Program-made: the position numbers and the translations under genes
NCBI GenBank assembly: GCA_025766275.1
Contig: JAFKAC010000029.1
Coordinates: 1 to 64,000, forward strand
Source: Lactarius indigo
Taxonomy: Eukaryota > Basidiomycota > Agaricomycetes > Russulales > Russulaceae
Reading direction: 5' to 3'
Length of the DNA: 64,000 nt
In this document: one piece after another, positions 43,894-54,421 of the stretch
How positions within the stretch are numbered: the stretch's first letter is position 1
Layout: every line of letters begins with the position of its first letter
The notes under the pieces: model-generated
The model's input: only the letters and a program-made list of their open reading frames with translations
Told to the model about the DNA's origin: nothing
The model's database searches: none

Positions 43894-45573
43894 GTGGCTC
43901 TCACCAGCCGAAGCCGAACACAGTTCGTCAAAGAGTACCTGGAGCGGCATCCTTACGACGACCTAAGACCTTCTATCAAAGGAACCGCTCTCTGGAGGAA
44001 CACTCCACACGACGAAGGGTACTACGTCTACGACCCCAATAAACTCACATACGAACCAATCGAGTACATTGAAGATCAACACATCTGGGCCTACGTTGCC
44101 TACTCCGACGCAAAGCACTCCTGGTACTCCTATAAACCCGTCCCTGCACACCTAGGCCTAGGACCAGGAAAAGGACAAATCAGTGCCATCGAGGCTGATT
44201 CCGATATCGAAGAACCATCTTCCGAACCCGACTTAGATAACCCAACACTTACGCCTACCATCCAACGACCTGTGGACTTTGCATCGTATGCCAACATGTC
44301 CACCACCCAACTCTCCACCACCCTCACCTCCTTGCAACCAGCCACAGGGTCCTCGACAGCGAATCCTGCAAGTAGTGGAGGACATCTTGTGGGAGGAAGT
44401 ATGTCGGCAAGCGGAGGAGGCACTGCGGGAGGCGCAGGAAGCCATCATGGAGGCGGTGCGCCTGGAGGTGGAGGCGGTGCGCCTGGAGGTGGAGGCGGTG
44501 CGCCTGGAGGTGGAGGCGGTGCGCCTGGAGGCGGAGGCGGCGCGCCTGGAGGTGGAGGCGGCGGAGCAGCAGGTCCCGCTGCTGGAGGACCCCCCCCACC
44601 AAACGGACGACTCGGAGGGAATCCCCCACCAGAATTCACTGGGGATCGAGAAGCCAGCAGAGCTTTCCTAAACGCCTTCGCACTCTACCGAGGGATGAAC
44701 CCGAATGTCCAACAATTGACCCTCCCTTATTCGCGTGCTATGACCCTTCTCTCGTATATCCGAGGGCCATTAGTAGACGACTGGGTCGAAGAACAGATAC
44801 AGTGGCTAGCCGACCAACTGGCGGGAGGAGTAGCCATGAACGCTGAAAACCTATGGAACACTATCGAAACAAGGTTCATCCAGGCATACACCGACACTAC
44901 CCAACAACAAAAGGCCCGCCACGCCATTCAAAACTTACGAATGGACAAAGAAGACATCGACACCTACATAGCCAAGTTCTCTAACTTGGCCAATAAGGCA
45001 GGATACAACAAGGACGAGGCCACTACCCTGGAAATTTTCCAGAAAGGCCTCCCAAATGCGCTAGTCATAAACGCAATCAAGTTCCACCACCCCGTAGACT
45101 GGGACGATTGGAAAACGGCGGTTACGCTTCAGCAAGCGGAATATCTCCTCCTCAAAGATAGACTCACCAAAGGAAGAACAGACAAGAAAGGAGGAGCCTC
45201 CCGCGACCAATGGCTGAACGCTCTCAACAAAACCAGGGACCCAAATGCAATGGACGTCAGCCGAACTCGTGCCAGGGCAGCAATGACGGAGGACGAAAAG
45301 AAGCTACTCCAGAAAGAAGGAAGATGCTTCCGATGCCGAGGACAAGGGCACATCTCCAGATTCTGTCCTCAAAAAACCACCACCGTCAAAGCAGCAGGAA
45401 CGAATGACCCTACTCCAACCACCGCCACTATCTCAATGACCGCATCACGTCCCCTTTCCAACGAGGAACAAGCCGACGCCCAAGTAGCGGCCTTATTCGC
45501 CCAAACCCCTGAAGTACGAGAATTAATGGTAGATAAACTCTTCGGACAAAAGAAGGATTTTCTGAACACTTGA
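43894..45573 (+). CDS. gag: Element E Gag, intact
   Basis: 560 codons from the GTG at 43894 (the frame has no ATG upstream before a TAA in the LTR). The N-terminal domain (TALWRNTPHDEGYYVYDPNK, PIEYIEDQHIWAYVAYSDAK) corresponds to that of the other elements. Then come a Ser/Thr-rich stretch, a 21-bp coding repeat giving GAPGGGG units, a capsid-like core (AFLNAFALYRGMNPN, TLLSYIRGPLVDDWV, ARHAIQNLRMDKEDIDTYI, LEIFQKGLPNALV), DPNAMDVSRTRARAAM, a CCHC knuckle (CFRCRGQGHISRFC) and an end LFGQKKDFLNT. It packages the element RNA by family analogy. Confidence 0.9.
   Translation: MALTSRSRTQFVKEYLERHPYDDLRPSIKGTALWRNTPHDEGYYVYDPNKLTYEPIEYIEDQHIWAYVAYSDAKHSWYSYKPVPAHLGLGPGKGQISAIEADSDIEEPSSEPDLDNPTLTPTIQRPVDFASYANMSTTQLSTTLTSLQPATGSSTANPASSGGHLVGGSMSASGGGTAGGAGSHHGGGAPGGGGGAPGGGGGAPGGGGGAPGGGGGAPGGGGGGAAGPAAGGPPPPNGRLGGNPPPEFTGDREASRAFLNAFALYRGMNPNVQQLTLPYSRAMTLLSYIRGPLVDDWVEEQIQWLADQLAGGVAMNAENLWNTIETRFIQAYTDTTQQQKARHAIQNLRMDKEDIDTYIAKFSNLANKAGYNKDEATTLEIFQKGLPNALVINAIKFHHPVDWDDWKTAVTLQQAEYLLLKDRLTKGRTDKKGGASRDQWLNALNKTRDPNAMDVSRTRARAAMTEDEKKLLQKEGRCFRCRGQGHISRFCPQKTTTVKAAGTNDPTPTTATISMTASRPLSNEEQADAQVAALFAQTPEVRELMVDKLFGQKKDFLNT
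44458..44562 (+). repeat. 21-bp in-frame repeat in gag of element E
   Basis: Five tandem units of GCGCCTGGAGGTGGAGGCGG(T) start at 44458, 44479, 44500, 44521 and 44542; the last two have GGC for GGT changes. Each adds seven residues (APGGGGG register), so length changes keep the frame. The other elements have a non-repetitive Gly/Pro linker at this place. Confidence 0.9.
45555..45561 (+). promoter_or_regulatory. -1 frameshift slippery heptamer, element E
   Basis: In gag frame AAG GAT TTT gives G GAT TTT, at the place where the other elements have G GGT TTT. The -1 frame continues as GFSEHLNPAAWARAL, homologous to the pol start of C. The gag stop follows 9 nt later. Confidence 0.78.
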
Positions 45574-48500
45574 ACCCGGCGGCCTGGGCTAGAGCATTAA
45601 AACTTAGCGTGTACAATAGCAGATTCCGATCTATGCGAATTCCAGTACTTTTCAAATCTGCTCACGCGACGGCCGAACGAAACGTTTTGGTGGACTCGGG
45701 CGCAACAGACAACTTCATAAGCGCAAACCTCCTGAAACGACTCAAAATAGCCTGGCTACCTACCGAACGCTCCATCAAAATATGGAACGTAGATGGAACC
45801 CACAACCAAGGAGGAGAGATCACATCTTTCACCGACCTCACCGTCAAAACCGGGAGAAAGACCCAAAATCTTCGATTCCTTATCACGGATTTAGGAAACG
45901 ACAAAGTCATACTGGGATACCCCTGGTTTACGGCCTTTGAACCCAAGTTCCACTGGCGAGACGCCACACTCGATGAAGAGTTCCAACCAGTGGTTATTAC
46001 CAGTCTGCATCTGTCCGACGAAGCCATGCCTCTTGAAGCAACTATCAAGGCATTGGAGACGTATCAACTGGACGAATCAGCCTGGGAACAGCTACAAGAA
46101 GAAGACGAACCTTGTATCCGACTGTGAAAAACAACAACAGCATCAGAATTAGCGCAACAAGAAGCGGCCAAAAAACCCCAGAAAACCTTTGAAGAGATGG
46201 TCCCAGAAGAATACCGGAGGCATCAGAAAGTTTTCAGTGAGGAAGCGTCCCAGCGCTTTCCCCCTTCACGCCCGTGGGACCACGCCATCGATCTAGTCCC
46301 AACCGCCCCTGAAACGATGGATTGCAAAGTATATCCACTCACAATCCCAGAAAACGAAAAATTAACAGAATTCGTAACCGAACACCTGGAAAAGAAGTAC
46401 ATCCAACCGTCCAAGTCTCCCTACGCATCCCCCTTCTTTTTCATCAAAAAGAAGGACGGGAAACTACGCCCGGTACAGGATTACCGCCGCCTCAACGAAC
46501 TAACCGTAAAAAATCACTACCCACTCCCCCTAATCCCCGAACTTATCGACAAGATCCGAGAAGCAAGGCTTTACTCGAAGCTTGATATCCGATGGGGATA
46601 CAACAACGTTCGAATCAAACAGGGGGACGAATGGAAGGCGGCATTCAAGACAAATCAGGGGTTGTTCGAACCACGAGTCATGTTCTTTGGCCTCACAAAT
46701 TCCCCTAGCACCTTCCAAACCATGATGGACACTATCTTTCGGGAGCTGGTGCTGACAGGGGAAGTAATTGTCTACATGGACGATATCCTAATTGCGACCT
46801 CAGACGACCGCACCCACCACAGAATGGTACTACACCAAGTCCTCGACCTCTGCGACAAACACGACCTATATATCAATTCGGAAAAATGCGTGTTTGAAGT
46901 CCATGAGGTGGAATACCTGGGGCTAATCATCGGGTACGGACAACTGCGAATGGACCCAGTCAAAGTACAAGGAGTCCGAGAATGGAAGGCGCCGACATCA
47001 CTCAAAGAAGTACGAGCCTTCCTAGGATTCTGCAATTTCTATCGGCGATTTATATGGGGGTTCTCTACAATTGCAAGACCCCTCCACGACCTCACAAAGA
47101 AGGACGTTCCCTGGGAATGGACGGAAGCCAGACAAAAAGCCTTCGACACCATCAAAGAACGGATCAGTTCGGAACCGGTCCTACTATTCCCGAAACTAGA
47201 TCAACCCTTCGAAATCGAAGTCGATGCTCCAAGTTACGCCCTAGGGGCTGTCCTAAACCAGAAGGGAGAGGACGACAAAATGCATCCGGTCACATTCTAT
47301 TCCGAATCCCTATCGGAAGCCGAACGCAATTACGACATCTACGATAGGGAACTACTAGCGATTGTAAAAGCGCTACGCACTTGGCGAACATACCTCGTGG
47401 GATCCCCCCATCTAATAACGATCCATACAGACCACGCCAACCTGCAATACTGGAAAGAACCCAGAAAAATCAGTCGACGAGTAGCACGAGAGTTCCAAGA
47501 ACTGTCGGAGTACAACTTTATACTCAAACATATCCCTGGTACCAAGAATACACAAGCAGACTCCTTATCGAGGAGACCTGATTACGATGACGGCACCAGC
47601 GACAATGATCACGTCACAGTACTCCCAGATGACGTATTTCTCAAAGTCACCCAAACGTCCATGCACGACATGGATATATGGACTCAAATTGCACAAAACA
47701 TGGATGAAGCAGCACTCCTCCCGTGGATAGAACCCCACAACCTAAAGAAACACGATGGGCTGTGGTGGAAGGGCGATGCTCTCGTTGTTGTGGGAAACAA
47801 CGAACTTAAACGGGGGGTAATTACCTTTTTCCACGATACTCCAAGCGCAGGACATCCAGGAATCGCAAACACTCTAGAGCTATTACGATGCGACTTCTGG
47901 TGGCCCAATATGCGCAAAGATGTGGAAGCCTACATCAAGGGGTGTGCAACATGCCAAAGCAACAAGATCAACCATCACCGACAGAAGCCCCACTTATTTC
48001 CCATCACCACTGAACCGTCGGCCGAACCGTTCGAAGTAGTAGCCATGGACTTCATAGTCAAACTCCCGATATCAAAAGGGTTTGACTCAATCCTCACTAT
48101 CACGGACCATGACTGCTCAAAAGCGGCAATATTCATACCATGTAACGAAGCCATAACGTCGGAAGGGGTGGCAAAACTTTATCTCCGACATGTCTATCCC
48201 CATTACGGCCTACCCCGAAGGATCATATCCGATCGGGATCCAAGATTCGCGTCCATGTTCATGCGACAACTGTGTAAAACGTTGGGAATACAGCAAAACG
48301 TATCATCAGCGTACCATCCACAAACAGATGGTCAATCAGAACGAACAAACCAATGGTTAGAACAATACTTGCGACATTGGTGTAACGTACAACAGAACAA
48401 CTGGGTGGAACTTCTACCCATGGCGCAATTCGCTCACAACTCTTGGAGAAACGCCACCACCAAGCACTCCCCCTTCTCTCTCATTATGGGGTGGGAACCA

Positions 48501-49103
48501 CGGACTGTGTGGACACCAAAACCATCACACAGCCCCGCGGTGGATCAAAGATTGGAAGAATTGCAGATACTCCGGCAACATGCGCAAGATAGTATCAAAC
48601 ACGTACAGCACCTCATGGCCCAACGAGGAAAAACAGGGTTCACACCTTATCAGCAAGGGGATCAAGTATGGTTAGAAGGGACCAATCTTCGTACCTTCTA
48701 CCCCACAAGCAAACTAGCCCCGAAGCGATACGGACCCTTTAAAATCGTCAAGGTTCTATCAGACGTTTCGTACGAATTGGAACTTCCGGCATCATGGAAG
48801 ATACACCCAGTATTCCACACAAACCTTCTGACACCATACAAGGAAACGGAGATGCACGGCACAAACTATACCCGACCTCCACCGGACCTTATCGATGGAG
48901 AAGAGGAGTATGAAGTGGAGCGGATCGAAGACGCCCAGGAACGAGGAAGGGGGCGCAAACTCCACTACCTAGTAAAGTGGAAGGGGTTCCCACCAAGCGA
49001 TAACACATGGGAACCCGCAACAAACATGACCCATGCTACAGACGTCATCAAAGACTTCTACCAACGATACCCGACCGCCAAAGGGGCTGGACGAACAATA
49101 TAA
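45561..49103 (+). pseudogene. pol: Element E pol: protease to chromodomain, one TGA
   Basis: About 1180 codons. Protease LVDSGATDNF; RT with LRPVQDYRRLNEL, FFGLTNSPSTFQ, YMDDILIAT; RNase H with IEVDAPSYALGAVL (Pro in place of the usual Ser), YDRELLAIVKAL, HTDHANLQYW. Integrase: HPGIANTLELL ... GCATCQ zinc motif and DDE in AMDFIVKLP, ISDRDPRF, GQSERTNQ. GPF module, then a canonical chromodomain (EEEYEVERIEDAQERGRG, LHYLVKWKGFPPSDNTWEP), closer to textbook chromodomains than in B, C, D and F. It ends at 49103 without the long extension those elements carry. The single lesion is TGA at 46125-46127, between CIRL and KTTTASELA. Confidence 0.92.
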
Positions 49104-49142
49104 AGACACCCCTTTCACATCCCTCCACCCCTCAAACCAACG

Positions 49143-50591
49143 ATGACCGACACTCCAGTATCCGACACCACCCTCGTCAACATCCTCAGCAACCCCCAAC
49201 TCGAAGCCGCCCTCGAACGAGGGATTGTCACCATTAATCTCACCGACATCCCCCGTCTGTCACCACCACCATCCCCCCAACGTATCACCATCACCACCCC
49301 CATCCCCATCGAACGAGAACCCGGGGAACTTACCCCGTCAACACCGGAGGAAGGGCAATACTCTCCAACACCACCTCCACAGCAACAGTCGACCCCTCCA
49401 CCGGAACCACAACCTCAATCACCACCATCTTCCCCATCATCCACACCACCCCCACCTCTAGAACCGTTTACCCCGGTTCGCATCCACACCCCCATTGACT
49501 ACGACCGACCCAACTCCCCTCCTAACGACACAGACGACCCCGGTGCCCCATTCTTTCCAAATACTCCTGGTACCCCCAAGTACTACCCATTACAGATCCC
49601 GCTACCAGACGGTGGATCTAACCCAGCGAAGTACATCTACTATCGCAAGGGATTCACCGAAGTAGTGGGGACAATGGGTGTGGGACAACCCCACTACAGG
49701 GAGGAAGTCTACCTCTCATCACTTAGGCCGAATGTCTCGGCACCACCCTTTACAGCGGAACAACTACAATTCTTTGACCCTCACGACATCCGCGCCTGTG
49801 CTCTGGACGAAACACTCATAGAACTTAACTCACCTCGTCTCACGGCCGAGATTACTAGGCTGAGAACGGGACTCCTGGCGCTCAAAGAACTCGATGAGAA
49901 GTACGAGAAGCTGGAGGAGGACGCACGTAAACTACGAGCGGAACGGCTCACAGTCGACTTAATGCTGGCCAGCACCAAGAGGCGCCTTCAGTACGCAGGG
50001 GCACTGGCTACCATCGGCAATGAATATGCGCGCATGACAGCCCTGCCAGCCCCACTTCGCCATTCCCGGTACGCTATCCCATTTTCCCCACGACGCGGAG
50101 GACCATTAGAATTCCCCCGCCTCGCCGACAAACCCCACCGTCGACGCTGCTATCACTGCAATAGCCCCCACCACATCGTACGCGATTGCCCCACCAGACC
50201 GCGACCTGCCTGCCGACATTGCCAAAGCCAAGAACATCAGTCCTATCGATGTATATTCCGCCGCGCAGGCATGGTCGAAGAAGTGATCACGACCTATCAG
50301 GCAGATGAACGCATACGACAAGCAGTAGCTACGGAGGCCACCACTTCCTTTACCGTTCCTGAACCTCCGACAATCGCGGCCCGCACCCAAGGGAGGTGGT
50401 GTGGGCGGTGCTTCCGAACTGACGCCAACCATGACGAGATTCGGTGCCCACAGTACGAAATGTGTCGCAAGTGTGGCAAGCGCGGGCCCTTCCTCTTCCT
50501 CAAAACACATTACTGTCAACTCGACATCTCCCCGTGGCCGGAGAATGACCTCGACGCTGACATCTACGACCTCGTGGATCTGGAATCCTGA
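49143..50591 (+). CDS. Element E ORF3: Pro-rich, coiled-coil and zinc-knuckle protein
   Basis: 482 codons from ATG, 39 nt after the pol stop and ending 34 nt before the 3' LTR. Residues about 38-135 are rich in Pro/Ser/Gln/Thr. Residues about 145-285 (KYYPLQIPLPDGG, YYRKGFTEVVGTMGVGQPHY, LNSPRLTAEITRLRTG, LKELDEKYEKLEEDARKLRA) match in order the C-terminal extension of pol in B, C, D and F (APEGF, SPHLYGKPLY, DETLTAEVTRYR) and include a charged heptad-like helix. Residues about 335-371 hold two CCHC knuckles (CYHCNSPHHIVRDC, CRHCQSQEHQSYRC) and about 410-455 a further Cys/His cluster (CGRCFRTDANHDEIRC, CRKCGKRG). A role in nucleic-acid binding is inferred. A separate third ORF after pol is unusual for this group. 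It is intact. Confidence 0.85.
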   Translation: MTDTPVSDTTLVNILSNPQLEAALERGIVTINLTDIPRLSPPPSPQRITITTPIPIEREPGELTPSTPEEGQYSPTPPPQQQSTPPPEPQPQSPPSSPSSTPPPPLEPFTPVRIHTPIDYDRPNSPPNDTDDPGAPFFPNTPGTPKYYPLQIPLPDGGSNPAKYIYYRKGFTEVVGTMGVGQPHYREEVYLSSLRPNVSAPPFTAEQLQFFDPHDIRACALDETLIELNSPRLTAEITRLRTGLLALKELDEKYEKLEEDARKLRAERLTVDLMLASTKRRLQYAGALATIGNEYARMTALPAPLRHSRYAIPFSPRRGGPLEFPRLADKPHRRRCYHCNSPHHIVRDCPTRPRPACRHCQSQEHQSYRCIFRRAGMVEEVITTYQADERIRQAVATEATTSFTVPEPPTIAARTQGRWCGRCFRTDANHDEIRCPQYEMCRKCGKRGPFLFLKTHYCQLDISPWPENDLDADIYDLVDLES

Positions 50592-50625
50592 AGTCGAGGC
50601 GTCTTCAGACCAAGACGGGGGGTAA

Positions 50626-51192
50626 TGTTACAATTTTCTTGGACTCGTCCCTTTTTTCACCATTATTTCCTTCCCATACTATACGAGCCCTGTATGACTA
50701 CGCGGACTTTACATTACCCGGTTTCTATCACGCGCCTTGCTTATCGACGTTCTCTTTTGATAAAGCTTGACATGTGCCAGTTTCCGACTTGTCTCCTCTC
50801 ACGCGCGACCCCGCGTGATTCTCCTTTGTTCTCGATATGACCCTGCTTTGTTCCCTTTGTGTTCATCCCTTTCTTCCTCGGTTTGGCGATGGCGCCATCT
50901 GTTTGTGATGACCATACAGAACGATTCCTATTTAACTCTAGTTATACCTAGCTTGTACGGTAGACTAGACTTCTTGTGTAATACTACACTCGTCTACGCA
51001 GAGTCTCCTTGTTCCCCGACCCTCGTCTTCGCTAGGCCTTCGAGTCTTAGCCCTCCTCTACAGTCCAAGTGACGCACGTCCTTGTGACTCTTGTGCATCA
51101 TTCCTACTGAAGTCGAGCCTTTGAGCTTTGACTACCGAGCGATAGACTGACTTAGTACAGGTTGTACTTAACGCCCCTGTAGTGGCGTTACA
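50626..51192 (+). repeat. 3' LTR of element E
   Basis: 567 bp, two differences from the 5' copy. The purine-rich GACGGGGGGTAA at 50614-50625 immediately before it is the likely polypurine tract. Confidence 0.95.
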
Positions 51193-52379
51193 GTAGTGCC
51201 CAAACGTTCGTGTTTTGCGATCGTGTCCCGGTAGATGTGATTCATCATCGCTTGGAAGGTGGCAGGGGAGTTGGTGAGGCCAAAGAACATGACCGTGGGT
51301 TCGAAGAGACCAAATTTAGTCTTGAAGGCCGCCTTTTCCTGGTCGCCGTCACAGATACGTATGTTGTTGTATCCCCAGCGAATGTCGAGTTTCGTGTAAA
51401 TGTGGGCGTTGCTGAGATCAAGAATAAGGTCCTGGATTAGCGGTAGTGGGTACTGATTGCAAATGGTATGGGAATTGATGACCCGGTAGTCCTGGACCAG
51501 GTGCAGTTTTCCGTCCTTCTTTTTAATGAAGAAAAAGGAGGAGGCGTACGGGGAGATGGAAGGGCGTAGATATCCCTGTTTTAACTTCTCCTCGAGGAAC
51601 TCCTTCAGTTCGCCCTCTTCCTTCTGCGTCATAGGGTATATTTTGCAGTCTATAGACGCCAGCGCCGATGGTTTGAAGTCAATTGCGTGATCCCAGGGTC
51701 TCGCCGGAGGGAAATGATGCGATGCCTGTTCGTTGAAGAGTTTACTGAACTCCCCATATACTGGCGGTAGCACGGCTGCCGTCTGTTGTTGTTTTGCTGA
51801 TATGGCCAACTCCGTCAAGGTAGTGGCGCGTAGGGACGTTTCTTTGGTTAGTTCTTGCAATATGGCCTCCTTTTCGGCTGTGATTAGGGCCCGAATAGCG
51901 GGCATGGTGAGTAATTCTTCGGTGGTGGCTAGCACCACGGGCTGCATATCAGGGTGTATTGTTGCCGTTGCCCAACAGATAGTGGGCTCGAAGGCGCTCA
52001 GCCATGGATAGCCGAGCACCATATCTTCACTTCCGAGGTCGGTGACCAGGAAGGTCATCTTCTTTATCTGTCCATGCGTTTTCACCTCTAGGTTAACGTA
52101 ATGAGTGATTAACCCAGCTTTGTTTTCCGTGTTGTCTATATTCCATATCTTGCATGGCGTTTCTAATCGTTGTACCAGGATGCCAGCCCGGGTTGCCAAA
52201 CTTGGTCGAATAAAGTTGTCGGTCGCGCCAGAGTCGACCAACGCGTTGGTTTCAGTCGTTTGGTAATTCGTTCGGACAGTCACTGAGATTCGCAGAGATC
52301 AATAGCGCGTTGTCACAATTACAGAATTACATTGTAAAGCCCTCACCCAGACTGACGGGTTCAGGTGTCCCGAAAACCC
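51193..52379 (-). pseudogene. pol: Element D pol, protease and RT start (segment 1 of 5)
   Basis: Starts at the slippery site and runs LNPSVWVRALQCN, protease LVDSGATDNF, KIWNIDNTENKAGLITHYV, VLGYPWLSAFEPTI, then RT with PYASSFFFIKKKDGKL, HLVQDYRVIN and FFGLTNSPATFQAMM. It stops at KHERLGTT, where E inserted (GTAGT, 51193-51197). A TGA at 52299-52301 replaces Arg of RYRSLRIPV in C. Confidence 0.9.
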
Positions 52380-54403
52380 TCTTTTCCCCACAAATCTTGA
52401 AGTATGAGGTCTTTCACCTCATCCGTACTGTTGGCTACTTGTGTGAGCCATTCCTTTGCTTGTTCTCCCGCTGTCTTTGCCGCATTAATTTGGGGCGTGG
52501 GTGTCGCGCTGACTGACGGCGTAGCGTAGCCCGGCAGTGATGGTTCATATTGTGATACTGGTCCCGGGGGCCATGCTGTTTTGGTCATTCGGCTGCTTGA
52601 TGGGGCGTTCTGCCACTGGTTTTGCTGTCGCAGGTGTGGGCAATTTCGTGAGAGGTGTCCTGGTGCGTGACAGTTATAGCAAAGGACGTTCCTTAAGTCT
52701 CTTCGAGACCCCCCTCTTCCTCGCCCTCTGGCCCCCGGTCCTCCTCACGGCAGGAATGGAGGCGTAGACCACGTGTGGGGTAGTTTATTGAAGTCGATGT
52801 CCTTGGACCCTGCAAGTCTCACCTTGGCGCGATCTGCGGAGGTGTCCATGGCCCACGGGTTGTTCTGCGGCAGGTTCTGTGGCAATGCCCATCCTGCGTT
52901 ACCGCTCTGTTTCTTCGGCTGTGAGGTCGTATTCTTGTATTCGTTGAGCCTCACTTTGAGGTGTATGTAGTTCTTCTGTCGCTTGAGAACGGCCCTCTTC
53001 CAGTCGTCGAACGTGACCGGGTCGTCGAACTGGAAGGCGTTCTTGAACAATTCTCTCGGTAGACCCGACGTGAAGAGGTCGATGGTTTGGGGTTCGTTGA
53101 GGCGGTAATGAGCTTTCCGCGCTAGCTGTTCAAAATCATTGACGTACTTGTCAATGTCTTCTCCCGTCATCTTAAACCCCTTTCTTAGTATCGCCTGTGC
53201 TTGTTCTCGTTCCAGCGTGTTTTCGAATCGCTGACTGAATCCATCAGCTACGGCGTCCCATAGTTCCCGCGTGTAGGGACTGATTCCTCGTTGTATTTGC
53301 CTGTTGAGCCAGTTCAGGAAGGACAGGACCCATTCGCTGACTGCTCCGCCTTTGATGTATGATAGGAACAGGAGACACCTCCTGTAGTCATTTTGCATAA
53401 TGGGGGCGTCCAAGTTCATTCCCCAGTATACGTGCCACTGTGTCAAAAACTGATCAACTTTAAGTCTGTCGCCGTCAAAAATAGAGGGTGGCTCGCCAGT
53501 GAGTTTCTCATTATGGCCTCCTCCTCCGGCGCCACCCCCTCCTCCTCCGCCTCCGCCGTCGCCGCCTCCACCTGGGGGTCCCGCTGGCAGTCTTCGTGGT
53601 GGTTCGGTTCTTCTGATATCAAAAGGGATCCCCCCGCCTGGCGGTGGTGGTGGATCGCCGCTTGGTCCTCCCACCCCGGGTGGCAATTCTATGCCCAGAG
53701 GTCCTCCTGACGGTGGGTCTCCTCTGTTGGACCCTATGGCTCGAAATATTGCAGCATCGTCGGCGGTCATTCTTCGTCCGGTTTCTGGATTGATGGGCAT
53801 GAGAATTGCCCTTGCCTCTTCTCGTATTGCGCGCAATTCTTCGAGCGCGACTTCTTCCATTGCTTGTGTTAAGGTTGCCATGATAGCTGGCGATCGGATG
53901 TGAATTGGTTCTGGTTTGGTGATGTGGGCGGACTCAGCTCGTTCAATGAGGAGGTCTTGTATGGCTCCTCCACTAGTCTCTGTCTGTTCCGGCTCTCGCC
54001 CCTCACTTTCTTCCTGACTTTGTTCACTTTCTTTGGCTTCCTCTGACACTACCTCTCCAGTGGAGTGTTCTCGTATTTGCCCGTCGATGGGGCCCCAGTC
54101 GGCTTGGCTATTGAGCTCTCGTGCGTCGATATCGCACCGATACCTAGGTCCCGCTGGTCGTACAGCGTCCCACTGAGAGTCTATGGGATTCCACGTAACT
54201 TCTACCCAACACAAGTGGTCGAAGTTGAACTCAACTGGGCGAAACCTAGTAGGTCCGTTAAATTCTACGAAATATCCAGTTTCTTCTTGTCTGTCCCTCC
54301 AACTGGCAGCCTCTAAAAAGCGCGTGGGGACGTTGCGTTCTCCTCTTCTTTGGAGCGAGTAAGGACGGAAGTTCGTCCACTGGTCTCTTGTTGTTACGGC
54401 CAC
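52361..54403 (-). pseudogene. gag: Element D gag with one TGA
   Basis: Same layout as C gag: N-terminal TRDQWTNFRPYSLQRRG domain, acidic linker, Pro/Gly-rich region, capsid-like core (DQFLTQWHVYWGMNLD, KGGAVSEWVLSFLNW, DLFTSGLPRELF), AMDTSADRAKVRLAGSKDID, RG-rich patch, CCHC knuckle (CYNCHAPGHLSRNC), end QDLWGKEGFRDT. The TGA at 52745-52747 replaces Arg of FPPRGGPG in C. The candidate start is GTG at 54403, with no in-frame ATG before it. Confidence 0.9.
52373..52379 (-). promoter_or_regulatory. -1 frameshift slippery heptamer, element D
   Basis: Minus strand GAG GGT TTT (G GGT TTT), 12 nt before the gag stop. Pol follows in the -1 frame. Confidence 0.85.
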
Positions 54404-54408
54404 GGTGT

Positions 54409-54419
54409 ATCTTGGTCTT
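54409..54419 (-). other. Predicted self-priming site of element D
   Basis: The minus strand reads AAGACCAAGAT just inside the 5' LTR, complementary to ATCTTGGTCTT of the LTR (54660-54670, minus strand). Confidence 0.75.
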
Positions 54420-54421
54420 AA

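Larger units (their letters stand above)
43309..51192 (+). mobile_element. Ty3/gypsy chromovirus E, complete (7884 bp), with a third ORF
   Basis: Two 567-bp LTRs (43309-43875 and 50626-51192) begin TGTTACAATTT and end GCGTTACA, flanked by the perfect duplication GTAGT (43304-43308 and 51193-51197). They differ at two positions (CCAGG/CCCGG and CCGCATG/CCGCGTG). It is the only retroelement in plus orientation. It has gag, pol broken by one TGA, and a separate ORF3 after pol. It inserted in the RT of D just before the YMDD box. Confidence 0.96.
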
